A DNA stretch of 64,000 nucleotides from Eulemur rufifrons (taxonomy: Eukaryota > Chordata > Mammalia > Primates > Lemuridae), in assembly GCF_041146395.1 (NCBI RefSeq), contig NC_090989.1:285559343-285623342 (forward strand). The letters are read 5' to 3'. A model generated the notes under the pieces. That model saw only the letters and a program-made list of their open reading frames with translations, did no database searches and was not told the DNA's origin. The position numbers and the translations under genes were made by a program. Positions within the stretch are counted from its first letter, which is position 1, and the number at the start of each line of letters is the position of its first letter. Shown in pieces: positions 1 to 11,699 of the stretch.

Positions 1-43
1 GGGGCCGCACGGGACAGCTCGCGCTGCCCATGTGAGCACTCAC

Positions 44-1330
44 ACTCCAAGGAGAACCACTGGGCATCGGTCTTGACTGCGAAGAGGGAGGTCCTGTAGC
101 ACTGGCTGTCTGACCTGGGGGCACAGGGGGGACACTCGTCCTCTGTCGTCCCGTTTTAAATCAGAGGCACCAGGCGCTCCCTCTGGAGCCTGGGTGGCGA
201 ATGTCGCAGTCCCTCAGCTTCCCGGGTTCCCCTTGCTCCGGCCTCCCCTGGTAGCCGGGCACCACGCTGCCAGCAGCAGCCGAGGGAGCGGCAGGGAGGT
301 GGCAGGGACGCCCCTGCCCCCTGCACACGCAGAGCCCTTAGGCTCCCCACACAATGCCGGGGAGCCCTGGGGCAGGCGTGGCGGTGTGCGTGGACGTGTG
401 CGTGCACAGGCGTGGTTGGGGAGGTCGGCAGTCGCACGGCAGGTGAGAAGGTTGGATCAGACTGGGCACAGCACAGCAGTGTCCCTGTCCTTGCCCCCGG
501 GCCAGCCAAGCCCACCCAGTTCCTGCACCCACCCGAGCGTCCACCTTGCCCTGGACTCACGGCACCAGGATGTCCCCGATCAGGTTGCCGTCCTTCACAT
601 CCAGGGTGTTGATGAAAACCCTGAAGGGCCCGCCGGGTGCAACCAGGGCAGAGTTGTTGCAGGCCAAGGAGGAGGTGTACCAGTTCCCCGAGAGCTGCCG
701 GCCATGAGACGGGCCAGGTGAGGGGGTCGGATCCCTGGTCCCCCCCAGCCCAGCAGCCTGCTCAGATCACACCCCGGAGAGCCCCGAGGTGCTGGCTGAG
801 CTGGTAGGTTCCTGGGCTAAGGCACATGCTGTGCCCCGAGATCCCTTTCGGTCTGAACTGAGGGTGACTTCCACAGCAGGCCCCCAAGCCCCAGAGCTGC
901 CCTTGGAATCCCCCGACGGCCCGTTCACAAGTTGTGTTAAGGTGACTCTGGTCTGATGGTGCCCGTGGCCTGGTGTGTGCGGTGGTGCTGTCGGCACCTG
1001 GCGGGGCTGACCAGGGGTCCGCAGGGACCGCCCGGGCCTGCCTCCTGAGCACCAACGTGTGCGGGTTCCCTGCCAGGGTTCCTGCTCCAGGGAGGCAGGA
1101 GGTGCAGTCTCACTGGGACTCGGCGATGCCTCCACTTGGGCTGGGGGCCTGGCCCACCCTCCGTCCACCACGAAGCTGCCTGGAGTCAGGTTCCTTCCAG
1201 TCCCATCCCTGGGGGCACCCAGGGCCCTGGTCCGGGCCCTTCCCCATCTCACCTCCGACAGGTCTGGCTGCTGCTCCTCTTGAGCGTGGAGCCTGTGGAC
1301 AAGCACCACGGCCAGCAGTAGCAGGCGCAT
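44..1330 (-). CDS. Odorant-binding-protein-like lipocalin, 5' part (partial)
   Basis: Three exons are visible and the gene leaves the window on the left. Exon 1 is 1330-1253 (26 codons, phase 0), exon 2 is 694-561 (134 nt) and exon 3 is 114-44 (71 nt). All junctions are GT-AG and the phases agree. Exon 1 gives a hydrophobic signal peptide (MRLLLLAVVLV...) and then a mature start QEEQQPDLSE. Exon 2 opens with the lipocalin strand-A motif LSGNWYTS and continues to GGPFRVF. Exon 3 has SQCYRTS with the first conserved cysteine. The mature start and motif resemble pig odorant-binding protein and aphrodisin more than LCN1, OBP2 or LCN9, so a secreted carrier of small hydrophobic ligands such as odorants or pheromones is inferred. 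A GTG codon lies two codons upstream of the ATG; the ATG was chosen because it directly precedes the signal peptide. It neighbours LCN9 on the same strand. Exons 4-6 are not visible, so whether the gene is intact is unknown. Confidence 0.75.
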
Positions 1331-1401
1331 CCTCACGGCACGGTCTATCTGGGTTTGGTGACGGTGGGGACTATGGCTCCAGTGACACTGGCCCCATGGC
1401 G

Positions 1402-1409
1402 TTTATATA
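1402..1409 (-). promoter_or_regulatory. TATA box of the OBP-like lipocalin
   Basis: The minus strand reads TATATAAA about 72-79 bp upstream of the ATG at 1330. A start site about 30 bp further on would give a 5' UTR of roughly 45 nt. The same arrangement precedes LCN6 and LCN15. Confidence 0.65.
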
Positions 1410-1784
1410 GCTTAGGCCACACGGAAGGGCTCTGCCATGTCCCTGGCAGAGTGTAGGGTGTAGGGCTCTTAATCCTCAGAGACGATCGCCAGCCCTGTCT
1501 ATGCTTCTCTGGGCACTGGAACTGTTTCCACGGAGCCAATTTCCAAAGTCAATAGCCAGCGTGGGCCAGGCCAGCTTCCTGGGCTGTGCTGTGTCACAGT
1601 CACCTTGAGCTGCCCTCGCGTCCGCACGGTTCCCGGCACGTGGCTGGGCGGACACAGGCCGTACACACGGGACCGGGTGGGCCCAGGGTTCCTGACAGCC
1701 ACGCCAAGCACACCCCACCCAGTTAGACGAGCTGCGGCCCCCAGCTGAGCAGTGGAACAACGACAGTGACTGGGGTCTCCTACG

Positions 1785-1900
1785 GGTTGAACTGTGTCCC
1801 CCAAAATGCACATGTTGAAGTTCTGGCCCTGGCACTTCAGAATGTGACTGTTTGAGAGCAGGGTCATTGTGGATGCAGTCGGTGCCAACTGTGCTTCAGT
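1785..1900 (+). mobile_element. MLT1-like LTR fragment (5' part)
   Basis: The stretch beginning TTGAACTGTGTCCCCCAAAAT and running on through ACATGTTGAAG matches the remembered 5' end of MLT1 (ERVL-MaLR) LTRs. Only about 115 bp is recognisable. It is an old, decayed copy with no coding part. Confidence 0.6.
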
Positions 1901-4900
1901 TTCTGCCCTTGTGGCCACTGGTGCCTGCAGGGGGTTGGTTACTACATTTTATTCAGACTTCCAGGCCATTATGGGGGGCGCGGTGGGCCCACCGGGATCT
2001 TCCCCACATGGCCGGAAGCGGAGCACTGACTTCCCACGGCCCAGGGACAGTGGCTTTGGGGCCACAGGAAGCAGAGACCACCTGAGGGAGGGGCAGAGTC
2101 TGATCCGTCCTGAGCAGAGTGGACTTGCCGCAGCGTTGGCGAGAGCCAGGAGGGCGTTCAGGCGGATCCCCGATTGCCAGCCGCATGGCCGGACACCGGG
2201 GCGGCCGCTGGCCAGACAGGAAGAAGGGGGAGGTGCAGCAAAGCTGGGTGGGGAGACGGGGGCTCTGCCTTCCACGTGCTGAGAGAAGATGCCGGGGCAC
2301 ACGTGCGGCATCGCGGGTGAAGTGCTGGCGAGTCCCTGCCCGGCTCTGTGTCTTTGAGCCCTGAGACATGGCGGTCCCCGCGGGCAGGTGCACAGAGGGG
2401 AGACGACATGGTAACCTTCGGTATTGCACACGGCGTCGATGAGGACGTTAACTTTCGAGTGGGGTGCTCAGAGGCACATGGTGCTTCCAGGAAGCCCGAG
2501 GGACGCACACAGCCCGCCTGGGTCCCGGCACCAGGTGGCACGAGGGAGAGCGAGGGGCCCGGAGATGCTGCCGCCTGGCCGGGAGGCCCTGGACCCCTGG
2601 AAAGAACCTGGACTGAAAATGTCCATGTCAGGGCCCTTGGGAGGAAGAGTGGGGTGGGGTGATGTGACAAGTCTTCGCTGCAAAGACTTAGCGGACCCGA
2701 GTTCCAGGGCACCTGGTGCTAGACCACACCGAGTCCCCAGGACCCCGGCCCCTGCCGCTCAGCCTCCCCGTGGACATGGGGCTCGGGGTCCTGCTCAGCC
2801 CCGGGCAGCTGAACCCGCCCCCCTCCCCCACCTGCCCCTCAGCACTTGTTGTGTTGACAGAAGGGTCCGAAGCCCCCAAGTTCGCTGCATTTGGGGATGG
2901 TCAGACTTGGCACTGCCCACCTCCGGGAAGGCTGTGCACCTGAGAACCAGCCGGGGGTCCCTGGGAGACCCTGAGGACAGCCCGGGGATCCCCCAGCCTC
3001 ATTCCAGGCCAAGCTGGTCTGCACCGCGTGGCCAGGGACTGGCCGTGCTGTGCGTCCGAGGAGCCCTCTGTCCCTGCGTGGTCTCCTGACAGCAGCCGGG
3101 GGTGCTGACGGAGGGCAGCTGCACAGCGCTGACCTCGAAAGTGCCCAGGTGTGGGGACGCCCGGCTGCAGGATAGAGGGTGCCACCCAGCCCTGGGTGCA
3201 GGGAGGGCCGGGCGGCTGCCCTGGCCCGGGTGCCCGGCCGGCTCAGGGCGCTCGCGGGCGTTTATTCTGGCCGTTTACGGGACACTGAGCCCCACTTCCT
3301 CCTGGGAGGTCTCGGTTGCTTGAGCTAAATGAGGGGCTGTGGCTGCTCGCTGAGGAGGTCACTTGTTCACTGCGGCCCCCGGGGAGAGAGCAGGACAGGC
3401 CACAGGCATGGGCGGGAGGGGGGCACCGAGCCCCCGCCTCCCCTCCGCAGTGTGCCCGGGTGCAGTGCCAGGTGCGGTGGGGCGTCCAGCTGGCCCTGGG
3501 CTGCACACAGTGCGTAATTGTACAGGTGAGACAGGTGCAGATCTGCACTTATCTGCTGAGCTGGCGCTCCTGCCCATCTCTCCTCCTTGCCCAGGTGCCA
3601 GCCATGCCACGTCCCACCACACCGGCTGTCTGTCCCTGCCCTTCCCTCGACCTTCAGCCCCAGGGACCAGCTTCTCGGGTGACGTGGCTGGCAGGTGAAG
3701 GGGTGAGGCAGGCCCAAGACAATGCTTCCGCCACGCCGCCCGTCCCCAGTCACCTCTCCCTGCCCCCATGGGGTCACCCGCCAGGGCTGTCCCTGCTCTG
3801 GAGCCCTGGGAGCCTGGCTCCCTCCCCGCTCTCCTCCCCAGGGCTCCACTCCAGACTCCGCGCCCCCCGGGAACCTGAGCTCGGTGGGTGCAGCTCGAGC
3901 TCAGAGCTCCTGTCTTGGCACCGTGGGGTTCTCAGAGGCCACTTGCCCCGGGCAGGTCCCTCAGGCCTCCTGGGAGATGGTGTGCGCCCTGCACAGCTCT
4001 GCCCACGGAGGGGCCACTGAGTCTCATCCCGGCCAGGGCAGACCTCCCCAGAGTGGGTAGTGGGCTCCCATCCTCGGCCTCCCCCACTGCAGGGGGGACA
4101 TTCGGGCCGGGCCGGGCCGGGCTTCCCAGCTCAGAGCTCCTCCTGGAGCTCCTCCTGGAGCCCACCCGCCGCCCAGCACCCGTCCCTCCCTCTCCTTGCA
4201 GGGCCCTGAGCTCCGCCTGACGTGTGTGTCCTTCCCCAGGGGCCAGGCCAAGGTCACCCTCCCTCCCACTGTTCACACACGGCCCTGTCAGGTACTTTCT
4301 GAGAAAAAAACCGCTGCAGGATGCCATGCCGGCTTCCAAATGTCAATCCCCAGAACAGAGCGTTCTGACGGGCAGCTCCTCGCACGCGGCCTGGACTCCA
4401 GCCGCATCCCGGAGCCGCAGCATCCGCCTGTCCCCCGAGCTCACTCCTGGCTGGGCTCCTGGCGGTTATTTAACAGAGAACGCTGTGTGCAGACTCTTCC
4501 TGGGCGCCAAGAACTTACCCAGGCGCACGGCCCCAGCCCCTGCCCTGGGACTGGCGGTCGGGACAGTGCCCAGTGCTCATTAGGTTCCAAGTACCTCACA
4601 CGTCTTCGCTGACTGAACCCTCTTGACAGCAACCGTATGACGCAGACGCTGTCACCGCCCGGGCTCTGCAGGTGCGGGGCTGAGGCACAGAGAGGGGCAG
4701 GGGCTGGCCAGGGCGGCACAGCCAGTGGACGGCAGACTCTGGGTCCCGCCTGCGGACCTGGCCTGGTAATGCGCACCAGTGTGACGGCCACAGCCACAGT
4801 CACTTGCGAGTGACAGGCTGGGGTGGGGCAGAGGCGTCTGCCACTCAGTGAGCAGAAATGGGTTGATGTCCAACATAGAGAACCAAAGTTCAACAAGGAC

Positions 4901-5269
4901 AAGGGAAAACTGGAAACGGGGCAAGGGGTCCGAACAGGCCACGCCCAGCGGAGGAACCGCACGGGAACAACGCACCCTCCGCCGCCGGGGGCCGCCGCTG
5001 CGACGCGGAGGCCGCAAAGGGAAACGAGGGCCGCGCACACCTGGCTGGCAGGAGACGGGCGGCAAGTCCGCGGGCTGGCGTGGGGCACAGCCGCCTGGGG
5101 GGCACCACACCCTCACCCCAGTGTCTGCCGCGGGGTGTTGCTGCCGGTGCAGGGTCAGGGACACCCCCGTGCTCACCACTGGCAGAACGGAGAACCGAAG
5201 GGGTGAGCGCAGCAAGGACGCCACGGAGCCGCGTGCGGGATGCACCAGGGCTGCGTGTGGCAGCGCGAG

Positions 5270-5790
5270 TCTGAGAAACCTCGGCCGCCAGGGGCTGGGA
5301 ACAGAATGCTGGAGCATGCGCCGTGCCCGGCGACGCGGAAGTGTACGGGAGCACGCGCTGTGTGTGCCCGCAATGCTAGTCGGGAACCCTCGGCCGCCAG
5401 TGGTTGGGTGAACAATGCCGGAGCATGCGCTGTGCCCCAGCGACGCGGAAGCGTACGGGAGCACGCGCTGTGTGCCGCAATGCTAGTCGGGGGACCGCCA
5501 GTGGTTGGGTGAACAACGCCGGAGCATGCGCCGTGCCCCGGCGACGCGGAAGCGTACGGGAGCACGCGCTGTGTGCCGCAATGCTAGTCGGGGGACCGCC
5601 AGTGGTTGGGTGAACAACGCCGGAGCATGCGCCGTGCCCCGGCGACGCGGAAGTGTGCGGGAGCACGCGCTGTGTGTGCCGCAATGCTAGTCGGGAAACC
5701 TCGACCGCCAGTGGTTGGGTGAACAATGCCGGAGCATGCGCTGTGCCCCAGCGACGCGGAAGCGTAGCGGAGCACGCGCTGCCTGTGGAT
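5270..5790. repeat. CpG-rich minisatellite, 100-110 bp unit
   Basis: About five tandem copies are present. The block GCGTACGGGAGCACGCGCTG (with small changes) recurs near 5342, 5452, 5552, 5653 and 5763, so spacing alternates between about 110 and 100 bp. Each unit also has CCGGAGCATGCGC, GGCGACGCGGAAG, AATGCTAGTCGGG and CCAGTGGTTGGGTGAACAA. A more degraded copy lies at about 5200-5338. The longer units carry an extra TCGGC/TCGAC segment. Many CpGs are retained, which suggests low germline methylation or recent expansion. The array was probably longer or shorter in other individuals, as is usual for minisatellites. Confidence 0.9.
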
Positions 5791-8113
5791 TTGCTCACGT
5801 CCCAGTCCTGGGCCGGGACACTCCCCAACTCCGGAAAGCCGGGAGGGAGGCGAGGAGCAAGAGGGCGTCCAGCCACTGTCGCGAGTGGGACGAGAACGCA
5901 CGTACCAGGCTGGGTCTCAGGACCAAACAGAGAAAAGAAACGGGAAGGGACACCGGAGCCGCGGGCTCCCGGAGGGCTCAGCGTGGCCGGGGTCTTGGCA
6001 GCTGGCTGCACCCTCCGGCACCTGTGCTGTCTCTCGGGGTGTCCGTCCTGTTTTCCGTTTCAGGTTGTGTCCTGGCGGGCGCTACCAGGAGGAGCCCATG
6101 TACCGCGGGGCAGGTGACAAGGACCCTCTCCATGGCCAAACTCCACCAATTTCTAGCCGGGCCCCCTGTGCCGCCTTCTTGGCTTGGCCTCAACCTTGGC
6201 CATGGAGACTTGGACACCCACTAACTCGGCTTCTCCAGGTCGCACCCCAGGACACCCCCGCTCCCCCTGAAGCTGCCTGAGAAACCCAAGCCTGCGGTGG
6301 CCTGGCCCCCACCCCGGCAGGAACCTGGCTCCTGGAAGCACCCGTGCGACACCCTGGGGGCTCCCATGGACCAGCCCTTTCTGCTTTTGTAATTTTTCAC
6401 TCTCCTGACTCCACGGAGCCCCAGGCCTCCTCCCCACTTCCTCCTTCTCCCAAACAACCGGTCACCTCTGTACGCAGGTGGAGTCCAGTCCCCCCACGGT
6501 GATGGTGGTTACTGATCACAGCCCTCCCTCTCTGCCTAGCGTCGGGCTTTACCTTAGACACGGTCCTCCGCCCTGTGCCTGTGCAGAGGGGCAGAGCATG
6601 GCGAGAGAGGGTCGGACCCTCGCTGCCACTGGGAGGGCAGGTCTCCTGCCCTGGACCCAGCCAGGCTGCTCCCCAAGGACTCAGGACACCCATGAAGGGC
6701 CCCGAGAGATGCCACAGACGGCAGCTCTGAGCCAAGGGCTGCACCCAGAGCCTCTGCCGGACAGGTTCACGTCCCTGTGTCTGGCCCCAAGGACCCCCTG
6801 CAGGTGGCCTGGCCTGGCGCCTGCTCAGCCCTCAGACCTGCCCAGGCCCCCTGCTCAGCGCCCGCTGCCCGGGGTCTGGCTGCTCCCGGGTCACCTCCCG
6901 GGAAGAGGGCGGCTGTCCTGCTCACCAAGGGAGGCAGTGGCCCCCGTTACGTCGGGAGTTGGTTATCGACATGCTTTTCCACTGAAAATAAAATCGATCT
7001 CAATCGCGGCAGGCAGGCGAGTGAGATGTGAGCAGCGCTCTCCTGTGCCGGCCCACGCTGGCATCGGGCGGTGGGGTGTGTCTCCCACTGACTCGGCTCT
7101 GACGGTGCCAGACTCACTTCTGACTTGTCTGAGCCGCTCTCTGGCTCTGCTTTGACTGAGGCTGCCGCAGCTGCCCACAGCGACGTCGTCTCTCGGTGGT
7201 TCTTTCGTCCCCACCCCTCGACCCTGGAGCTGCCCCCACCTGGAGGACCCTGGGTTTGGGCTGCTGTGCACCGGACGGGAGCGCTGGGGACACCCGGCTC
7301 TGGGCTCAGCTCCTCTCTGTGCCTCCTTCCAGGGGGCAGGCGGGGCTCTGCCCACATCCCCGGCCAGGGCATCTCCTGTGATGAGGGTCATCCCCCCCCA
7401 GCACCCCTCCGCTGTGCTCCCCAAATGCTGCCTTTCCGCACCGGCAGCCCCGCGCCAAGGGCAGCTTCCTGCGTGTTCCCTGCCTCGGCTCAGCAGGCTG
7501 CACCAGGAGCTGGACGGGGAACAGGAAGCCGTGGGCCATGGGGTGCCGGGTGCCTCCCGCCCCGCCTGTGCCAACGGAGCTGCCCCACTCAGCGCTGGGC
7601 ACCCTTGGAAGGGGCACTGCGGCTCTGCCAGGCCTGCGTCCCCACAGCCTGGAGTGCCCGTGGGAGGGGCCGGCACCTGAGCTCTCACCCCCAGGCAGCT
7701 CAGCTCAGCTCCTCGGCGGGCAGGCCCTGGGGGGTGGATGACCCTGTCCAGACAGCACACAGAGCTGGGCTTGGGGCTGCCCCGCGACCCCAGCCAGGCC
7801 ACCCAGTGTGCGTCCCCTTTGCAGAGATCCCGGGGCGGTCTCGGCTGCAGGAGGTGCCGCCTGAGCCGTGGGGGTGCTGAGGGACCGGGAGCCTCAGCCG
7901 CACTTGCAGGAAGCGTGGTCTCTGTCCCCAGGACACGGGAGGGCGGAGGTTCTCTGGGCTCCTGGGGAATCGCTCGGCCACGGGTGGCGGGATGGGCCCG
8001 GCTCAGTGGTGGCCTGGGAGCTGCGGGCGGCGACGGGGAAGGGGCAGCGACGGGGTGGCAACTGCCAGCATCTCATCGGGCCACAAGGAGGGACACAGTT
8101 TTTCTCCTAACTG

Positions 8114-8119
8114 TTTATT
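8114..8119 (-). terminator. Possible polyadenylation signal downstream of LCN9
   Basis: The minus strand reads AATAAA. It lies about 1.4 kb beyond the LCN9 stop codon and could serve an LCN9 3' UTR exon, but no such exon could be assigned. Confidence 0.3.
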
Positions 8120-8869
8120 CTGAGAGATTTGTAGATTCATGTGCAGATGTGAGAAATGACAGTGACCCTGGCCCTGCCTCCCCCTGCCTTGGCACATCCC
8201 CCCGAGTGTGTAAGTGTGTCTGTGTGTTCAGCTCCTTGCGCTACCCGGCAGGGCTGTGTGTTCATCACCACAGTTGGGGTCCGGAACATTCCATCCCCAC
8301 AAGGACCCGGCAGCTGTGCCCACTTCATTCCTGGCTTCCAGAAACCGCACTCTGTTCCCCGCCTCTGCAGCCCTGTCCCTGCGAGCTCGCTGAGAAACGT
8401 ACCACGAAGGCGGACCCCGCAGGGACGGGGGTTCACCCACAGCAGCCCCCGAGACCCACCCGAGTCCTCTGCCGAGTCCCGCCTGTGTGTGGCGTTTGCG
8501 GTTGGGGGGCGCTGGGCCGTGTGGGGTCTGGTGGTCTCGAACAGGGCCGTCGTGCGCGCTTCTGGGGAGGTTTGCGGGTGGACGTTGACTTTCCCGTGTC
8601 TCTGATAAATGCCTAACAAGCACTTTTAACACACAAAATAACCACAGATCGGCGGCACGTCCCTTATGGTCACCAGACCCCGAGGGGGAGGGGTGAGTCC
8701 CGGCCGTGACACTGTTGCTTATCTCCCCGGGGGCAGGAGGAGGGGCCTCTGTGGATCTGGTGGCCGCCACGTCACCTCCTTTAAACCTCGGGGCCTCGTG
8801 CAGTGGGGGATTTGGGGGCCCTGCTTCTCAGACAGGAGGCTTAGTCTTGGGAGGGGAGGGGGCTCGAAG

Positions 8870-9280
8870 GGGACTGAACAGCGTCCCCAAAAAGACACGT
8901 TCACGTCCTAATGCCTGGGGCTGTGAGTGCGACCTTATCTGGAAGGGGTCTCTGCACGGGTGGTGAAGTTGCGGGTCTCAAGAGGAGGAGCTGTGGGGCC
9001 TGGGTGGCCCCCAATCCGATGGCAACTGTCCTTACAGGAGGAGACAGAGACAGGGAGGGAAGAAGGTGGCATGAGGCGGAAGTTGGGGTGATGCAGCCAC
9101 GAGCCAAGGGACCTCTGGAGCCACCAGCAGCTGGCAGAGGCAGGAAGGAGCCTCCGGAGGGGGGCGGCCCTGCAGCCCCTGCTCTCAGGCTTGTGGGCTC
9201 CGGAGCTGTGGGACAGCTCACCTCGCTGTCCCCGGCCACCACCTCAGTAGTTTGTCATGGCGCCTGGAGGCTCAGGCCAC
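8870..9280 (+). mobile_element. MLT1-like LTR
   Basis: Recognisable MLT1 landmarks occur in order: ACTGAACAGCGTCCCC, CCTAATGCCTGGGGCTGTGA, GTGCGACCTTATCTGGAA, then TTGGGGTGATGCAGCCACGAG and AGCCACCAGCAGCTGGCAGA. It lies just downstream of the last LCN9 coding exon, in opposite orientation to the gene. Boundaries are approximate. Confidence 0.7.
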
Positions 9281-9489
9281 CCCGTAGGGCCCCATTTCAA
9301 CCCATCTCCCATGATATTTTGTGCATCATCTTTCACCAAACGCTTTGTGCTCTGTTCCCTCTGCAGGAAAACCCAGCAGACGGTGAGGGAGGGGTGCCAG
9401 CGTCCACCCTGGGCTGGGACCCGCGGCCTCTGGCACTGACCCCAAGCTGGCCCCGTCCAGCCCCCGCCCCGTCCCATGTGGACACTCAC

Positions 9490-11328
9490 GCACTGGAGGC
9501 CCGGGCCGCTCCTCTGCTACTTGGAGAAGCAGTCGTCTGGAAGACAGAACGGGGCTCTCAGACGGGGCCTCCTGGGGGCCCCCTGAGCCCCCAGGCCCTC
9601 GGGCTTTGTGGACAGGGCAGGACCAGGCCGGAGCTTGTCCCTCTCACAGCTGCTGTCGTGGCCCAAGACCGCGGGACCCACCTTGGTTGGTCATGTCGAT
9701 GATGTTTCCTGAACTAAGTCCATATTTTTTGCAGATTTTTTTGAATCTGTCCAGGAAGGAGGGGTCCAGCTGTGGGATCCGTCCTGCGAACAGGTTGGGG
9801 ACCGGGTGCGGGAACAGCCTCAGGGAGGTGACTCAGGCAGGATGAGGACCCCCATCCTGACTGTCTGTGGGTGGAGCCAGCGGGTGGGGACACCTCCCCA
9901 CATCCCAGGGCGTGGTGCGACTCTCCACCCAGGGTGGGGCCTGGCTCCGGAGGAGGAGGGTCCCCGAGGGGCCCGATACTCTCTCCCGGCGGATGGCGGC
10001 CGGGGCGGTACCATAGAGCGCCAGCACTTGGGTCTCCGTCCCGTTCCTGAGGTTCTGCAGGCGGAAGGTGACGTACAGCTGGTAGTCAGTCTCGGGGATG
10101 GTGACCTTGTTCTCCCCCTTGTCTGCATGGAGACGCGTCTCAGCGAGGCCCCACCCTGCCCACCCCCCGGGTTTGGTGACAGGTGCACCTCGTGCCTCAG
10201 GTGAGGACGTTGGGTCAGTAGCCTTTTGGGGGGAGGGGCGGTTGAGCCCGAGGTGCCCGCTCAGGCGTGGACTCCTGCGTGGCGCAGTCGGCAGCGGCAT
10301 CTGGGCCCCTTGCGTGGTGAGCCTATAGACCCCACTGTCCCTGCCATGGTCGGCCTATAGACCCCACCGTCCCTTGGGGTGCGTGTCTCTGAGAGCCCAG
10401 CACGGCACCTGCCTCCCCATGGGCCTGGGCCAGGAGCCACCCTGGGACTGGTGCTAGGCCAGGTCCTCCATCCGGGGTCAAGCTGTCGGGGGTCCCATAA
10501 AATCCCCTAAGTTGGCGCCCACTAGAAAGTGGCCAAGGCCTGGAGAAAGGGAGCTGCTGGCTGTCGGGGAAGGTCTGTCTCCCACTCACAGGCAATGGAG
10601 TATTCCCCGTCCTTCTCTGTCTTCTTGCAGACCACGTCCACGGGCACACACTCCCCCTGCACCCTGCAGGCCAGCTCGGGGTGAGGCCCGGAGTGGAGCT
10701 GCCGCCCCAGGACGTCAGGCGGCACGAAGCGTCTGGGGCTTGGCTTCCCCATCCCGCACCCGGCCCCGCTCCACACCCACAGCCCCCCACCCCTGCCACC
10801 TACCCCGCAGTCCTCGGTCCCTTGTCTCCAGGGGGTCACGTGCTCGGCCCGGGCACTCACGGAGCCTGAGCAGTGAGTCCAGGGTGGGGGTGGCGGTGGG
10901 GGTGGGAGGGGGCCTCCCCCAGTTCTAGCCACGCGGGAGACACTTACTTGAAGAGGAAACTGAATCTCAGGCTGCCGTTTCTCAAGTGCTGGATGGTCTG
11001 TATGAAGACCCTCAGGTCCCCGTCCTCCTCAATCCGCTTCAGGTCGTCCGAGGCCATGGAGATGGAGTGCCAGACCCCCGAGACCTGAGGGCGACGGCGC
11101 CAGTGGGTGGGCCCGGGATGGCCCAGGGACGCGCGGTGCTCACGGCCCCCCTGGGCCCGGCCCCGCCCAGGAGGACAGGTGCCCCCGCCCGGCCCTGCCC
11201 CTCAGGGGCCCAGCGCAGCCCACCTTGGCCATGTTGTAGTCTCCCCGCACCACCACCCGGGGGTCGAACTCCAGGGCCGAGGCGAGGCTCGGCCACAGGC
11301 TCAGCAGGAGCAGCAGGGTCGTCCCCAT
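9490..11328 (-). CDS. LCN9: LCN9, epididymal lipocalin 9
   Basis: Six coding exons: 11328-11224, 11084-10948, 10663-10590, 10122-10012, 9783-9682 and 9536-9490, with the stop TAG at 9519-9517. Joined, they give an open frame of 182 residues, close to the remembered human length. Exon 1 encodes a signal peptide and EFDPRVVV. Exon 2 starts VSGVWHSI and contains ASDDLKRI. Exon 3 has GECVPVDVVCKKTEKDGEYS. Exon 4 has PETDYQLY and LRNGTET. Exon 5 has NIIDMTN, and the C-terminus is DDCFSK. These match remembered human LCN9 strand by strand. The product is a secreted ligand carrier expressed in epididymis in other mammals. The tyrosine of the usual G-x-W-Y motif is histidine here. The protein ends right after the last cysteine segment, shorter at the C-terminus than I recall for human. 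It lies back-to-back with GLT6D1, as in human. Confidence 0.92.
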
Positions 11329-11358
11329 CCTCCCTGGCAGACACTGGCCCGGCCGGGC

Positions 11359-11365
11359 CTTTATA
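11359..11365 (-). promoter_or_regulatory. TATA box of LCN9
   Basis: The minus strand reads TATAAAG 31-37 bp upstream of the ATG at 11328. A start about 30 bp downstream would leave a 5' UTR of only a few nucleotides, unless initiation is shifted upstream. Confidence 0.65.
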
Positions 11366-11699
11366 CCCCGCTGGGCTCTGCGGTCTCCGGCCCATCCACA
11401 CACTTCCTGTGACCACAGGGAATGCAGCCAGAGGCCCCCGCTCACAACCGGTTCTAGAGCCAGCCGGAGGGTCAGAAAGCCAGACGGAAGTCGGGACAAG
11501 CAGGGGAGGACCCCCATCCCTCCCCCTAGAGTCTTCCGTGTCTGTGGGCACAGGGCACTCACTGCACCTCACGGGAGGCCACATCCTGTCCCAGCCTCCG
11601 GGCAGTGGCTCCCAGTGTCAAGGCAGCAGGGGGCCCACCTGGGACCCAGCATCCCAGAGGGGAGGCTGAAGCCTGGGTCACAGGAGGGGCCCAAAGGAT

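Larger units (their letters stand above)
1411..8113. other. Intergenic region between the OBP-like gene and LCN9
   Basis: No exon with a lipocalin motif or any other recognisable protein was found on either strand. The long open frames are a by-product of high GC content. The region holds an MLT1-like fragment near 1785 and a CpG-rich minisatellite at 5.27-5.79 kb, both listed separately. At 4100-4160 there are short GGGCC and GAGCTCCTCCTG duplications. Confidence 0.6.

Noticed and set aside
194..721. Long plus-strand open frame
   Set aside because: It runs antisense across exon 2 of the OBP-like lipocalin, whose splice sites, phase and motif are convincing. The frame is open because of high GC content.
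4652..5464. Minus-strand open frame of 270 codons
   Set aside because: Its protein is a repeat of the minisatellite unit read in frame, with no domain and no splice logic.
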